A stretch of DNA of 64,000 bases from Gammaproteobacteria bacterium (GTDB lineage Bacteria > Pseudomonadota > Gammaproteobacteria > Thiohalobacterales > Thiohalobacteraceae), in assembly GCA_018819175.1 (NCBI GenBank), contig JAHJQQ010000026.1:7268-71267 (forward strand), in the 5' to 3' direction. The position numbers and the translations under genes are program-made. The notes beneath the pieces are model-generated. The model had not been told where the DNA came from. It saw only the letters and a list, made by a program, of their open reading frames with translations, and did not search any database. Below, piece after piece: positions 9,055 to 19,200 of the stretch (the stretch's first letter is position 1; every line of letters begins with the position of its first letter).

Positions 9055-9203
9055 CTAGGGAGCCTCTGATTAATTTGATCAAGCGAGCAGATGCAAGGCG
9101 CAGACGGGCGATAAAACGGAGTTTACACAGCGTAAATGAGTATTTTGAGCCCGGCTGCAACGCAGCAGATGCCGCTTCAGCGAATTAATCAGAGGTTCCC
9201 TAG
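9055..9203. repeat. MITE-like repeat, short form, copy 1 (149 bp)
   Basis: The element begins CTAGGGAGCCTCTGATTAA and ends with the near-inverse TTAATCAGAGGTTCCCTAG, giving terminal inverted repeats of about 19 bp. The interior is nearly identical to that at 30427-30575. It contains small hairpins (TTTACACAGCGTAAA; GCTGCAACGCAGC) and no ORF that could be a transposase. The ends carry CTAG on both sides, which may be a target duplication. Confidence 0.8.
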
Positions 9204-9460
9204 GGTCTTTTTCAAGAGTAGTGCCGCATCACCTAAGCTGTTTTCATCGACGATTATTTGGCATGCCATGCGCTAGACCTCAATCCGAATAAATACATCG
9301 AATGGTTGCCAAAGGGTATCCGGCACATGTATATGTACACCGGTGATTTGTTGGCTACGGTAAATCACTTCCAATCCTCGCAGGGAGCGCAGGGATAGTC
9401 TGCTCAATGGACTGTTAAATGCGCTTAGAAACGATATTCTTTCGAGGAGATGATTTGGTC

Positions 9461-11296
9461 ATGGGTCAGGAAATCACCGCGCCACATCTAACGTCTGTTG
9501 CAACACCCAAACCCCAACACGAAGCCGCGGACATCATTGTCGAGTACCTGGAACAACTGGGTGTCGAATATGTCTTCGGCGTGCCCGGCGGCGCCATCGA
9601 GCCCCTGTTCAATGCCCTGGCACGCAGCGAACGGCGCGGCGGCCCGCGCATCATCGTCGCCCGCCATGAGACCGGTGCCGCCTTCATGGCCGACGGCTAC
9701 GCCCGCAACAGCGGCAAGCTCGGCGTCTGCTGTGCCACCACCGGCCCCGGTGCGACCAACCTCATCACCGGCGTCGCCTCGGCGTATGAGAACCATATAC
9801 CGATGCTGGTCATTACTGCCCAGACCTCACTCACGTCGTTTGGCCGTGGCGCATTGCAAGAATCTTCCTGCACTGGCGTTAATACCGTGGGCATGTTCGA
9901 GTACTGTACCCGCTATAACACGCTGGTGTCACATCGCGACCAGCTTGAGCACAAATTGTCTGCAGCGATCATGAGCGCCTTTCAATCACCTGGCGGGCCA
10001 AGTCACATCAGCTTGCCATTAGACTTGCTCAGAAGTGCCGCCGCATTATCATCTCCGTCGTATGATCTGGCCGATCTGCTCAAAACAGATAAGTCTTATG
10101 ATCCAGATAGCGTTGCCACTTTAAAAGATGAAATTACCCAAGCACGCGGCGTCGCCTTTGTCATTGGTGAAGGTGCCGGCTCATCCATCGGCACTATTCT
10201 CGAAATCGCACTTGCCATTCAGGCCAAGGTCATAGTCACACCCCATGGCAAGGGGTTTGTCAGTCCCTATCATCCTTTATTTTGTGGTGTAATCGGCTTT
10301 GCAGGTCACGCCTCCGCCATACAGGCCTTGCTGGACCCGAACATTGACACAATCATTGCGGTCGGCACCGCGCTAACGGAATCCGCCACCGATGGCTGGA
10401 ATGCCGATCTGATCTTGAACCGGCGATTGATTCACGTAGATGCGATTGCACACAATCTAACGAAGTCGCCAATGGCGAGATTGCATGTACGCGGCCATCT
10501 AGCGACCATCTTCGACGAATTGCAGACACGCTTGCATGCTGACAATGTTGGGCACTGGCCGGGGAATAATGAAATACCTGACATCGGCCGGCCACAGGCT
10601 GCGCTATTGCGACGTACATCCAATATCACCTACGAAGATGCAGACGCAATCAATGACGACGCCACCCCGATCAAACCGGCACGTCTAATGCGTGACCTGA
10701 CTCGGCTTTTACCCCCGAACACGCATTATCTCGTGGATTCCGGCAATAGTCTGTCTTGGGCAATTCATTATTTAAATCCCTATGATCGACGTTTGGCCGG
10801 ACGACGCGCAGCTAATGGCAGCATTTTCTGGACCTGCCTCGAATATGCATCAATGGGCTGGGCAATAGGCGCAGCCATCGGTACCGCTATGGCCAAACCC
10901 GGCACACCGACTGTCTGCCTCACCGGCGACGGAAGCCTGTTGATGTCCGGCCAGGAAATCACCGTTGCAGTCGAACATGGACTGACCGTTATCTTTGTGG
11001 TCCTCAATGATAGTGCCCTGGGAATGGTCAAGCATGGTCAACGACTGGCGGGGGCTGAGTCTGTCGGTTTTGAACTCCCGGAGTCTGATCTGGCTGCCAT
11101 GGCCCGCGCCTTGGGGGCTGAGGGTATCGTTATCAATTCTCCCGAAGACCTGGCGGCGTTGGACATCATCAAACTCTGCACACGTGCAGGCCCTACTCTC
11201 CTCGACATCCGTGTAGATCGCGATCAAATCCCACCAATGGCCAGTCGTATCCGGATGCTGGGCTCTGTTCAGAAGATGGCTAAAGACCCGAAATGA
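9461..11296 (+). CDS. Thiamine-diphosphate-dependent enzyme, acetolactate-synthase-like
   Basis: The protein of about 611 aa has the three domains of the ThDP decarboxylase/carboligase family. The PYR domain has GVPGGAIEPLFNAL and the catalytic Glu in RHETGAAFMADGYA, then CATTGPGATNLITG. The central Rossmann-like domain follows. The PP domain has the cofactor motif starting GDGSLLMSGQE and running to VLNDSALGMVKHG. It differs from biosynthetic IlvB in lacking a small regulatory subunit gene, and lies upstream of a TonB receptor and two citrate-synthase-like genes. A GAGGAG sequence 11 nt before the ATG at 9461 (or 5 nt before an in-frame TTG at 9455) sets the start; an ATG at 9419 is less likely. 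The reaction is unknown: 2-oxo-acid decarboxylation or carboligation. Confidence 0.85.
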   Translation: MGQEITAPHLTSVATPKPQHEAADIIVEYLEQLGVEYVFGVPGGAIEPLFNALARSERRGGPRIIVARHETGAAFMADGYARNSGKLGVCCATTGPGATNLITGVASAYENHIPMLVITAQTSLTSFGRGALQESSCTGVNTVGMFEYCTRYNTLVSHRDQLEHKLSAAIMSAFQSPGGPSHISLPLDLLRSAAALSSPSYDLADLLKTDKSYDPDSVATLKDEITQARGVAFVIGEGAGSSIGTILEIALAIQAKVIVTPHGKGFVSPYHPLFCGVIGFAGHASAIQALLDPNIDTIIAVGTALTESATDGWNADLILNRRLIHVDAIAHNLTKSPMARLHVRGHLATIFDELQTRLHADNVGHWPGNNEIPDIGRPQAALLRRTSNITYEDADAINDDATPIKPARLMRDLTRLLPPNTHYLVDSGNSLSWAIHYLNPYDRRLAGRRAANGSIFWTCLEYASMGWAIGAAIGTAMAKPGTPTVCLTGDGSLLMSGQEITVAVEHGLTVIFVVLNDSALGMVKHGQRLAGAESVGFELPESDLAAMARALGAEGIVINSPEDLAALDIIKLCTRAGPTLLDIRVDRDQIPPMASRIRMLGSVQKMAKDPK

Positions 11297-11386
11297 GGAT
11301 CGCAAAATAAAAGTCATATTTTTGACTTTCAAGGAAGTACGGATGAAGTCGATAAATTCGGGCGCACCGAGACAACGGAGGTTTGT

Positions 11387-13558
11387 GTGGCCCACTCGCC
11401 AATAATCATCATAAAACTGCTCAATGCCCTGACCGCAACATTGGCGTTTTCCTGTGCCTCCATCTCACACTCTGCCACCCCTGACGAAGCTGAGTTGGCA
11501 CTGTCTTATGGTAGCCACGATTTTGTGAGCATCGCGACCGGTGTTTCTCAACCACTGTCAGCCGCGCCTGCAGCGGCAACAGTGATTACGGCTGATGACA
11601 TACGCCGAATGGGGGCTATCGATCTTAATCAGGTATTGGAAACCGTGCCGGGTTTGCATGTGGGCTTGTCATCCTTGCGTTTTTCGCCCGTGTACAACAT
11701 TCGCGGTATTCATACAGATAAAAACCCCCAGGTACTCGTCCTGGTCAATGGCACACCTATAACTCAGTCTTTCTTGGGTGATCGGGGTGTGAACTTCAAC
11801 CTCCCTATGGAATCGATCCGTCGTATTGAAATCATCCGCGGCCCTGGCTCCGCCGTATATGGTGCCGATGCCTTCTCCGGTGTGATCGACATTATTACCA
11901 AAAATGGATCTGACTATCAGGGTGTCGAAACCGGTATCCGCGGCGGGTCATTCGATACGGCTGCCGCCTGGGGTATGTACGGCACCCGCGTCAATGATAT
12001 TGACGTATCTCTATCCATAGAAGGCTCTAAGACCAACGGCGACAGCGACCGGACAACCTCGACTGACGCCCAATCTGTATTCGATCAAATTTTCCTAACG
12101 AGTGCATCACGTGCACCAGGCGCATTCAGCACCGGCGCGGACCAGGTGAATACCCGTATCGAACTGAATACACCTGATTGGTTTTCACGTTTCTGGAATT
12201 GGAGGCAGACGGACCTGGGGGTCGGGCCGGGACTGACCCAGGCGTTGGATCCCAGCGGCTATGCCGAAGTCGATAATTATCTTTTCGAAGCTGGACTGCA
12301 TGAACAACGGATAGCGGAAAACTGGACTGGGGAAGCACGCGTCAGTTACATGGATATCAATACCCTTTCGCGGCAGACGCTGTTCCCGGCAGGTACGGTA
12401 CTACCCATTGGTAACGACGGTAATATAGATTTTATCACCCCCGTCCAACCCGTCGCTTTCACCGATGGCGTGATCGGCAACCCGGAGATCTATGAAGAAC
12501 ATACTAGGCTTGATGCGGTCGCGTTGTATCGCGGCCTGCAGAATCACACTTGGCGGATTGGAGCCGGTTTGTATTACAGCGAAATTACCACCAAGGAAAC
12601 CAAGAATTTTGGGCCCGGCATTATCGATGGCAGTGTTACACCCATAGATGGATCACTGACATCGGTAACGGGTACGGCATACAACTTCATGCAGGATGAA
12701 TCACGGACAGTGCGCTACCTGTCGCTGCAGGATCAGTGGGGCTTTGCCCCGGATTGGAACCTGACCGCCGGTATCCGTTATGACCATTACTCTGACTTCG
12801 GTTCAACCGTAAATCCGCGACTCGCCCTGGTCTGGAATACCCGCCAAGATCTGACCACCAAGTTGCTCTATGGCCGCGCCTTCCGTGCGCCTTCTTTTGC
12901 CGAGTTATTCACGGTCAATAACCCCGTTGGCCTGGGCAACCCTGATCTCGACCCGGAGACCATCAACACCTATGAACTGGCGTTTGACTATCACCCGACC
13001 TTCGATACCCGCATCGGTGTGAGCCTGTTCAAATACGAAATTGATGATCTGATCCGCTTTGTTCCCGATAGCAGTGGCGCCTCGGCCACTGCCGCGAACA
13101 CCTCAGGACAGGACGGTCACGGACTCGAACTGGAACTCGACAGCAAGCTGACCGAAAAATTGGATCTGCGTGCCTATTACGCCTTCCAGGATTCAACCGA
13201 TCTGGGTACCGATACCCAGACCGCCTTCAGTCCCGAACATCAGGCCTATACCCAACTGCGCTGGCGTCCGGTGGAACTCTGGGAACTCTCCACCCAGGTC
13301 AAATGGATCGGCGAACGCCTGCGTGAAGTTACCGACCCGCGTGATCCGCTCGAGGCTTACACGCAAGTGAACGCGGCCATCACCCGTACTGCTGCCAGTG
13401 GAGCCTGGAGCATTCAGCTTTCTGCCCTGAACCTGTTTGATACGAATGCGAGTGAGCCCAGCCCCGCGGAACCCAGCGTACCGGCGGGTTCCCTGATACC
13501 GGGTGATTACCCCTTGGCCGGGAGAGCTTTGTATCTGACGGGTCGCATGGCGTTCTAA
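11387..13558 (+). CDS. TonB-dependent outer-membrane receptor
   Basis: The 723-aa protein starts at a GTG with a strong ACGGAGG five bases upstream. A signal peptide (TATLAFSCASISHSA) precedes the plug domain, about residues 60-170: AATVITADDIRRMGAIDLN, VPGLHVGL, NIRGI, and RRIEIIRGPGSAVYGADAF, the classic TonB plug signature. A 22-strand barrel follows and the sequence ends in Phe (LTGRMAF). It imports a ligand or signals across the outer membrane in a TonB-energised way. The ligand is not predictable from sequence. It is followed by two citrate-synthase-like genes (2-bp gap), a periplasmic binding protein and a hybrid kinase, which suggests uptake and sensing of one compound. Confidence 0.93.
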   Translation: MAHSPIIIIKLLNALTATLAFSCASISHSATPDEAELALSYGSHDFVSIATGVSQPLSAAPAAATVITADDIRRMGAIDLNQVLETVPGLHVGLSSLRFSPVYNIRGIHTDKNPQVLVLVNGTPITQSFLGDRGVNFNLPMESIRRIEIIRGPGSAVYGADAFSGVIDIITKNGSDYQGVETGIRGGSFDTAAAWGMYGTRVNDIDVSLSIEGSKTNGDSDRTTSTDAQSVFDQIFLTSASRAPGAFSTGADQVNTRIELNTPDWFSRFWNWRQTDLGVGPGLTQALDPSGYAEVDNYLFEAGLHEQRIAENWTGEARVSYMDINTLSRQTLFPAGTVLPIGNDGNIDFITPVQPVAFTDGVIGNPEIYEEHTRLDAVALYRGLQNHTWRIGAGLYYSEITTKETKNFGPGIIDGSVTPIDGSLTSVTGTAYNFMQDESRTVRYLSLQDQWGFAPDWNLTAGIRYDHYSDFGSTVNPRLALVWNTRQDLTTKLLYGRAFRAPSFAELFTVNNPVGLGNPDLDPETINTYELAFDYHPTFDTRIGVSLFKYEIDDLIRFVPDSSGASATAANTSGQDGHGLELELDSKLTEKLDLRAYYAFQDSTDLGTDTQTAFSPEHQAYTQLRWRPVELWELSTQVKWIGERLREVTDPRDPLEAYTQVNAAITRTAASGAWSIQLSALNLFDTNASEPSPAEPSVPAGSLIPGDYPLAGRALYLTGRMAF

Positions 13559-13560
13559 CC

Positions 13561-14382
13561 ATGAGTGATGAACCGCAAAAAGTTGAACGGCGTGGTGACC
13601 GCTTCGCGGAGCGTGTCGAGACACGTATCTGGCTGGAACAGGCAGCGCCCGACAATCCTTACAACGCAACCGAGGCGTTTTGCCATGGCTATGCGTTGCA
13701 GGACGTGCTCAAAAATTGTTCCTATTGGGAATATATCTATCTATTGCTGACCGGCAATCGCTGCAGTCCCGCGCAACATGCCCTGTTGGAGAAACTCGGC
13801 ATTGCGCTGGCCAATCCAGGGCCGCGGCATCCCGCCACGCGTGCGGTCATCGCAGCGGCCGTTTCAAAAACCGACCCCGTCAATGTGCTCCCACTGGGAT
13901 TGAATGTCCTGGCCGGCGCGCATCTGGGCGCGGCGGAAGTCGGCGCCGGCATGCAGTTTCTTCGCCGTCATCTCAAACGCGATCCGATTGACGAAGCCCG
14001 GCAACGGATTGCTGAACTCGAAACCGCCACATCAGGCGACAGCCACCCGGCACCAGGCTTTGGCACCCGCTTTGGTGGTACCGATCACCTGTCTGGAGCA
14101 CTCGCAACCACATTACTGCTTGAGCCCGGAGCAGGAAACGCGCTGGCATGGGCCGGCCATTTTGCACAAGAGCTTGAACGTCAGGGGCACGGCGGTTGGC
14201 TGATGCCCGGTCTCGCAGCCGCTGCCTATCTGGATCTCGGCCTTCATCCGAAAGCAGGGCCAGGACTGTTCCAATGGATGTCGGCACCCGGTCTGTTGGC
14301 GCATGCCGCGGAGATGTCCAACAAACCCCTGACCGCACTCCCCTTCATTGATGACAGCCGGTACTTTATCGATGAAGACTAA
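13561..14382 (+). CDS. Short citrate-synthase-fold protein A (active site degenerate)
   Basis: The 273-aa protein shows citrate synthase superfamily landmarks: ALQDVLKNCSYWEYIYLLLT (the LxxGxxPxxxE-type region), HPATRAVIAAAVSKTDP, VLAGAHLGAAEVGAG (aligning with the AHGGA loop, H121), and HPAPGFGTRFGG (aligning with PGFGHxVY). The family's second catalytic His is replaced by Thr169, and I see no Asp in the place of the third catalytic residue. It is about 100 residues shorter than normal citrate synthases. It begins two bases after the TonB receptor stop and overlaps its paralogue-like partner downstream. It may have lost synthase activity, act as a lyase, or form a hetero-oligomer with that partner. 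The function is not known. Confidence 0.65.
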   Translation: MSDEPQKVERRGDRFAERVETRIWLEQAAPDNPYNATEAFCHGYALQDVLKNCSYWEYIYLLLTGNRCSPAQHALLEKLGIALANPGPRHPATRAVIAAAVSKTDPVNVLPLGLNVLAGAHLGAAEVGAGMQFLRRHLKRDPIDEARQRIAELETATSGDSHPAPGFGTRFGGTDHLSGALATTLLLEPGAGNALAWAGHFAQELERQGHGGWLMPGLAAAAYLDLGLHPKAGPGLFQWMSAPGLLAHAAEMSNKPLTALPFIDDSRYFIDED

Positions 14383-15193
14383 CGCGATTGCACTGTGGGA
14401 CAGATTGCGCGGCACCATCCGTTCCAGGATTGGTGGCTGGCGTGTGGGGACTGATGTAGTCATTCACGGTCGCGGGTTATTGAATGAGTTGCTGGGCGAC
14501 ACCAGTTATTTTCAACTGCTAATGCTCAACATCACCGGGCGTCTGCCCGAACGCCGGCTTGCCGACTGGGTCGAAGGCACGTTCATGTGCCTGAGTTGGC
14601 CGGATGCGCGCATCTGGTGTAATCAGATCGCCACCTATGCCGGCACGCTCAGGACCACGCCCACCGCAGCCGTCAGTGCAGGATTGCTGGCGTCGGAATC
14701 AAGGCTTTATGGTCCGGGCACAGTTCTATCTGCAACCCACTTTATTGTCGACGCGTTGAAAAGCGAACAAGCCGGCATAGCCGCAAGCAAGATAATTGAA
14801 AATTATCGCCATCAGTATAAAACCCGTGCGATTCCCGGATTCGGACGCCCGGTCGCCAGAGGCGATGAGCGTGTTGTCGCCATGAAACGGCTCGCTGAGC
14901 GTTTACAGTTTGAAATCGGCCCACACCTTTTACTGGCAAACAGCATTGAAGCCGAGCTACTCAAAGAGGCCGGTGAGTCGATGAATCTCGCTGGATACAT
15001 CATGGCCTTTCTATCCGACCTCAACTACACCGCCGAAGAAATACACGCACTGTATTCAGTCTGTGTCGAAGCGGGCCTGCTGGCCTGCTACCGCGATGCG
15101 AGACAGGCGCCACCTGATGCGTTCATGCCTATGCGGATCGAGGACGTCAACTATTCGGGGCCACCACCGCGGCCTTGGAACAACCAACAATAA
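14372..15193 (+). CDS. Short citrate-synthase-fold protein B (active site degenerate)
   Basis: With the ATG at 14372 the product is 273 aa, the same length as protein A, and overlaps its stop by 11 bases; an upstream TTG/ATG at 14348/14351 is possible. Similarity to citrate synthase is seen in FQLLMLNITGRLPE, in AIPGFGRPVARGDERV (like IPGFGHPVYKGxDPR) and in a C-terminal EDVNYSGPPPRPW (like the Y-x-GP-x-R end). The second catalytic His is Arg159 and the catalytic Asp position reads Asn205 (SMNLAGYI). The HGGA loop is absent. A and B look like two different degenerate members of one superfamily, perhaps forming a heterodimer. Function unknown. Confidence 0.6.
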   Translation: MKTNAIALWDRLRGTIRSRIGGWRVGTDVVIHGRGLLNELLGDTSYFQLLMLNITGRLPERRLADWVEGTFMCLSWPDARIWCNQIATYAGTLRTTPTAAVSAGLLASESRLYGPGTVLSATHFIVDALKSEQAGIAASKIIENYRHQYKTRAIPGFGRPVARGDERVVAMKRLAERLQFEIGPHLLLANSIEAELLKEAGESMNLAGYIMAFLSDLNYTAEEIHALYSVCVEAGLLACYRDARQAPPDAFMPMRIEDVNYSGPPPRPWNNQQ

Positions 15194-15210
15194 TGCAATG
15201 GATAGCATGA

Positions 15211-16245
15211 ATGAGATTGGCTGCAACCCAACGGTGTAACCAGGGATTGACCACGGCACTGAGCTGGCGGCACATGATGCCGCTGTTGCTCATTATTATT
15301 AACTTTGTATTCGCCAGCACCCTATCTGTTTCCGCCTTGGCGGAATCGACACCCGAGGCTGTCGAAAGTCCGCGATCAAACCGGATTGCCGTCCTCTATC
15401 CAGACATTGGTGAACCCTATGGTTCAGTCTTCATGGCCATCACCAAAGGCATAGAATCGGAACTCACTGACATGCCACGCGTCATTTTGGTCAAGGAAGG
15501 CAATCTGGAGCAGACCCGCGCACGCCTGGCCAGTGAGAATATCGGCGTCTGTATCGCTCTGGGACGAACCACCCTGGAACAGCTTGAGGCATTGAAGCTG
15601 GATATACCGGTGGTACGCGGCGCCATTCTCGACCCGAATGTACCTAAATCCAGTGGCGACTCCCCCCTGGGTATCAGTCTGACCCCGGACCCGGCATTTC
15701 TGCTCCAGCAACTGAAACACCTTGCACCCCAGGTCAAAAGAGTCACTGTGGTCTACAGTGATTCACAGGGTCAGGCGCTTATCGACCGTGCCGTGGCAGC
15801 TGGGCGAAACCTCAACCTGACGGTCATGGCGCATAAAACCGAAGATCTTCTGTCGGCAGCCGCTATGTATAAATCGGTTATTCCGGTGCTTGGGCCACAG
15901 GATGCCCTATGGATACCCCAGGACCCTCAAGCGGTGGACGATAAGGTGATCTTACCCATGTTGCTGAATGCTGCCTGGGCGCAAAATTTTATTCTTTTCT
16001 CGAGTAACGCCGACCACGCCAAGCGTGGTGCGCTCTATTCGGTCTATCCGGACAACTTCGCCATGGGTCGCAAGCTGGGACGAATCGCCTCACAGCGCGT
16101 GACCGGCCTGACTGCAAATGCCGGTATGCAGCCGTTGGATGACCTGCTCGTTGCCGTGAATCTGCGTACCGCGGAGCATCTGCGGTTAAACCTGGCCCCG
16201 GAACAGATCCGGTCGTTTGGTCTGACCTTCCCGCAACATAGATGA
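15211..16245 (+). CDS. Periplasmic ABC-type substrate-binding protein (COG2984-like)
   Basis: The 344-aa protein has an N-terminal hydrophobic export segment (MMPLLLIIINFVFASTLSVS); translation may start at 15211 or at the MM near 15274. The rest has the two-lobe periplasmic-binding-protein pattern of the ABC_sub_bind family: RIAVLYPDIGEPYGSVFMAI, PQVKRVTVVYSDSQGQALI and MGRKLGRIASQRV. No ABC permease or ATPase gene is nearby, so it probably delivers ligand information to the sensor kinase encoded next. The kinase ATG overlaps its stop by four bases. The trio of TonB receptor, orphan binding protein and hybrid kinase suggests ligand sensing more than import. Confidence 0.82.
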   Translation: MRLAATQRCNQGLTTALSWRHMMPLLLIIINFVFASTLSVSALAESTPEAVESPRSNRIAVLYPDIGEPYGSVFMAITKGIESELTDMPRVILVKEGNLEQTRARLASENIGVCIALGRTTLEQLEALKLDIPVVRGAILDPNVPKSSGDSPLGISLTPDPAFLLQQLKHLAPQVKRVTVVYSDSQGQALIDRAVAAGRNLNLTVMAHKTEDLLSAAAMYKSVIPVLGPQDALWIPQDPQAVDDKVILPMLLNAAWAQNFILFSSNADHAKRGALYSVYPDNFAMGRKLGRIASQRVTGLTANAGMQPLDDLLVAVNLRTAEHLRLNLAPEQIRSFGLTFPQHR

Positions 16246-19200
16246 CAGCACTCATGGGCCTCTTACGACAACTCAACAAGCTCAGCTTCCGCCGCCAGAT
16301 CGCCTGGGCGTTCGCGCTCGGCATTGTGCTGGTCTACCTCAGTTCGAGTATTGCGATCTCACTCGGTTCGGTAAGGGCCGTGCGTCTCGCCATGCTGGAA
16401 GATGGTCGTCAGATAGCGGAAAATTTCGCGAATCAGAGCGTCCTTGCCCTGCTCTATCACAGTGGTGAGAACGTCAAGGATGCTGCCGAGGCAACCCTCG
16501 GTTTCCCGGATGTCAGAAGCGTATCGATCTACACCCGAGAGGGCGAGTTGCTGGCGACATTCGGTGACTCGGCAGCCGATATTCGCCCGCTGACCTCCCC
16601 GCCGGACAGCGTAACGCTTCACGACGACAGCCCTGATTTTTTCAGCTATACAGCACCGGTCAGCTACGGCGGACAGCTACAATCCTCAGCCACCGAAGCA
16701 CCCACGCATGCCAACACGCCCGAGGTGCTTGGCTACGTCCATGTTGTTGTGGGCAAGGACCGACTTACACTGCTGACACGCAGTGTCTTTGGTTTCAACT
16801 TCATCATGTCTGTCGTGGTAGCAGGCTTATTGCTGTTGGCCTTGCTGAAACTGACCAAAAGCGTCACCCATCCCATCAACGCCCTCTCACAACTGATGCG
16901 GCGTGCCGAGTCCGGTGAAACCGGCATGCGCGCCAAAGAGGCGGGCCCCTGTGACGTACGTGAAATGCAGCAATCGTTCAACACCATGATCGGTGTGATC
17001 GAGGACCGCAATCGCGACCTGGCCGAGTCACGCGATGCCGCGCTTGAGGTTGCCCGACTGAAAGGCGAATTCGCGGCGAACGTCAGTCACGAACTGCGCA
17101 CGCCCTTGAACGGCGTGCTCGGCATGCTGGAGCTGTTGCGTGTCAGCCGCTCCCTGGCGGCAACTGATCGTAAATATGCCGACATCGCCTTCGCCTCAGG
17201 CAATTCCCTGCTCGAACTGATAAACGACATATTGGATTTCTCCAAGGTCGAAACCGGCCATCTGCGGCTGCACTTCGAAGATTTTTACTTACCGACCATC
17301 ATCGGCGATGTCATCCGGATCATTGCGGATCAGGCGCGCCGCAAACATCTGGAGATCAGCCACGAAATCGCCGCGGACGTGCCCTTGGCCTTACGTGGTG
17401 ACGTCACACGTCTGCGTCAGATCCTGCTCAATCTGGTCGCCAATGCCGTTAAGTTCACAGAGGCCGGTTCAGTCATTATTCGGATCTGTCGCGAGAACTC
17501 CACGGATGCCGGCCTGACTATCCGGTTCGAAGTCATCGATACTGGAATTGGCCTCAAGTTACATGCGCAAGGTCGGATTTTCGATGCCTTCCAGCAGGCC
17601 GATGGCTCCACCACGCGGCGTTACGGCGGCACGGGTCTTGGGCTCGCGATCTGCCGACAACTGGTCACACTGATGGGAGGACGCATCGGCGTCATGAGTT
17701 TCCCACGGCAGGGCTCGACCTTCTGGTTCGCGATGCCCATCGGACGCGCCGAAGATAACAGTGTCATACCCGATAGAACTCTCGCGGCCGGCATCCGCGT
17801 CCTGGCCATTTCGCAAGCCGAGCGGCAGGTCGTGTTCCTGAAACAAACCTTCCAACATTGGCATGCCTATTTCAGATCCGCAGCCACTGTCGACCAGGCG
17901 CAGCTTCTCCTGGATGAGGCCGAAACTGCGGGACGCGCCTACGATGTCGTCATTGTGGATCTGCCACCTGGCCAGCCACAGGATGCACTCATCAGCTTCT
18001 TGAAAAGCGCTCTGGAAACCGGCAAAAACACCTGCCTGGCTATCGGAGCCAATACGGACATCGCCGGTCTGCCTGCCGCCAATCTCGGTTTGCTGAATCG
18101 ACCTTTGAGTGAGGGTGCGCTGTATGAAGGCCTGGTGCGCAGCCTGCAGCAGAAATCCCGCCGTGGCACCTCTGCGCAGCCGTTGACTGGGCTGCCACGT
18201 TTCAGTGGTGCGGTGCTGGTGGTCGAGGACGATATACCCAACCAGATGGTCACGCGCAGCATGCTGGAAAGTTTCGGCCTGCAAGTGGTCATCGCCGGTA
18301 ACGGGCGCGAGGCACTTTATATACTCCAGGAAAATAAATTTGATCTCGTATTGATGGACTGTCAGATGCCGGAAATGGACGGGTACGAAGCTACCGTCTG
18401 CATCCGCGCTTTGACTAACGATGTTGCGACACTGCCTATATTGGCCATGACGGCCAACGCCTCCACCGAGGATCGCGATAAATGCCTCGCCGTAGGCATG
18501 GATGGTCATATCAGCAAGCCACTGCGCCTGCATACTCTGGCCGAAAAACTGCGGCCCTGGTTAGTGCTGAGCGATGCGAATATCACTCAAAGTCCGGCCT
18601 TACCCGAGCCCGCAGCCGATGTCATAGATCATAGCGCCTTCGATGAAATCCGCGCACACCTCGGCATCACCTTCGATGAGTATCTGTCGGTCTTCCAGCA
18701 GGACATGCAACGTTACATCGATACCCTTTATAAACAGGCGGACAGCAAGGATCTGCTGGCGATCACCACAACGGCGCATACCATCAAAGGCAGTGCCAGC
18801 ACCATCGGTGCCACCGGCATAGCGCGAATTGCCTACTCGATTGAACGTGACGTGCGGGAGGGTAGAACTGAAGGCCTTATCGAGACGATTGACAGCATGC
18901 AACAATCGTTTGAGGCATTCACACAGGCGATCTCCTTGCATATCGCCACGATCCCCATCCACGGCATGCAGCCCAGCGTCCTGATTGTCGATGAAGACGC
19001 GGGCACACGCCTGGCACTACGCAAGATCATGGAATCCGACGACTGCATCGTCACGGAGGCCGATAATGGGGCTGATGCTGTCGAGATATGCAGTCAGTCC
19101 ATGCCGGATATCATCCTTATGGATGCCGTTATGCCCGCCATGGATGGCTTCACCGCCTGCGCGCGCATCAAGGCACTCCACGGCTCAGCAGCGACATCGA

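Noticed and set aside
9461..11296. Calling this gene ilvB (biosynthetic acetolactate synthase)
   Set aside because: There is no IlvN-type regulatory subunit gene and the neighbourhood is not amino-acid biosynthesis, so only the enzyme family is claimed.
17559..18533. 324-aa minus-strand ORF inside the giant kinase gene
   Set aside because: It is the reverse complement of clear kinase and receiver domains and shows only shadow codon bias.
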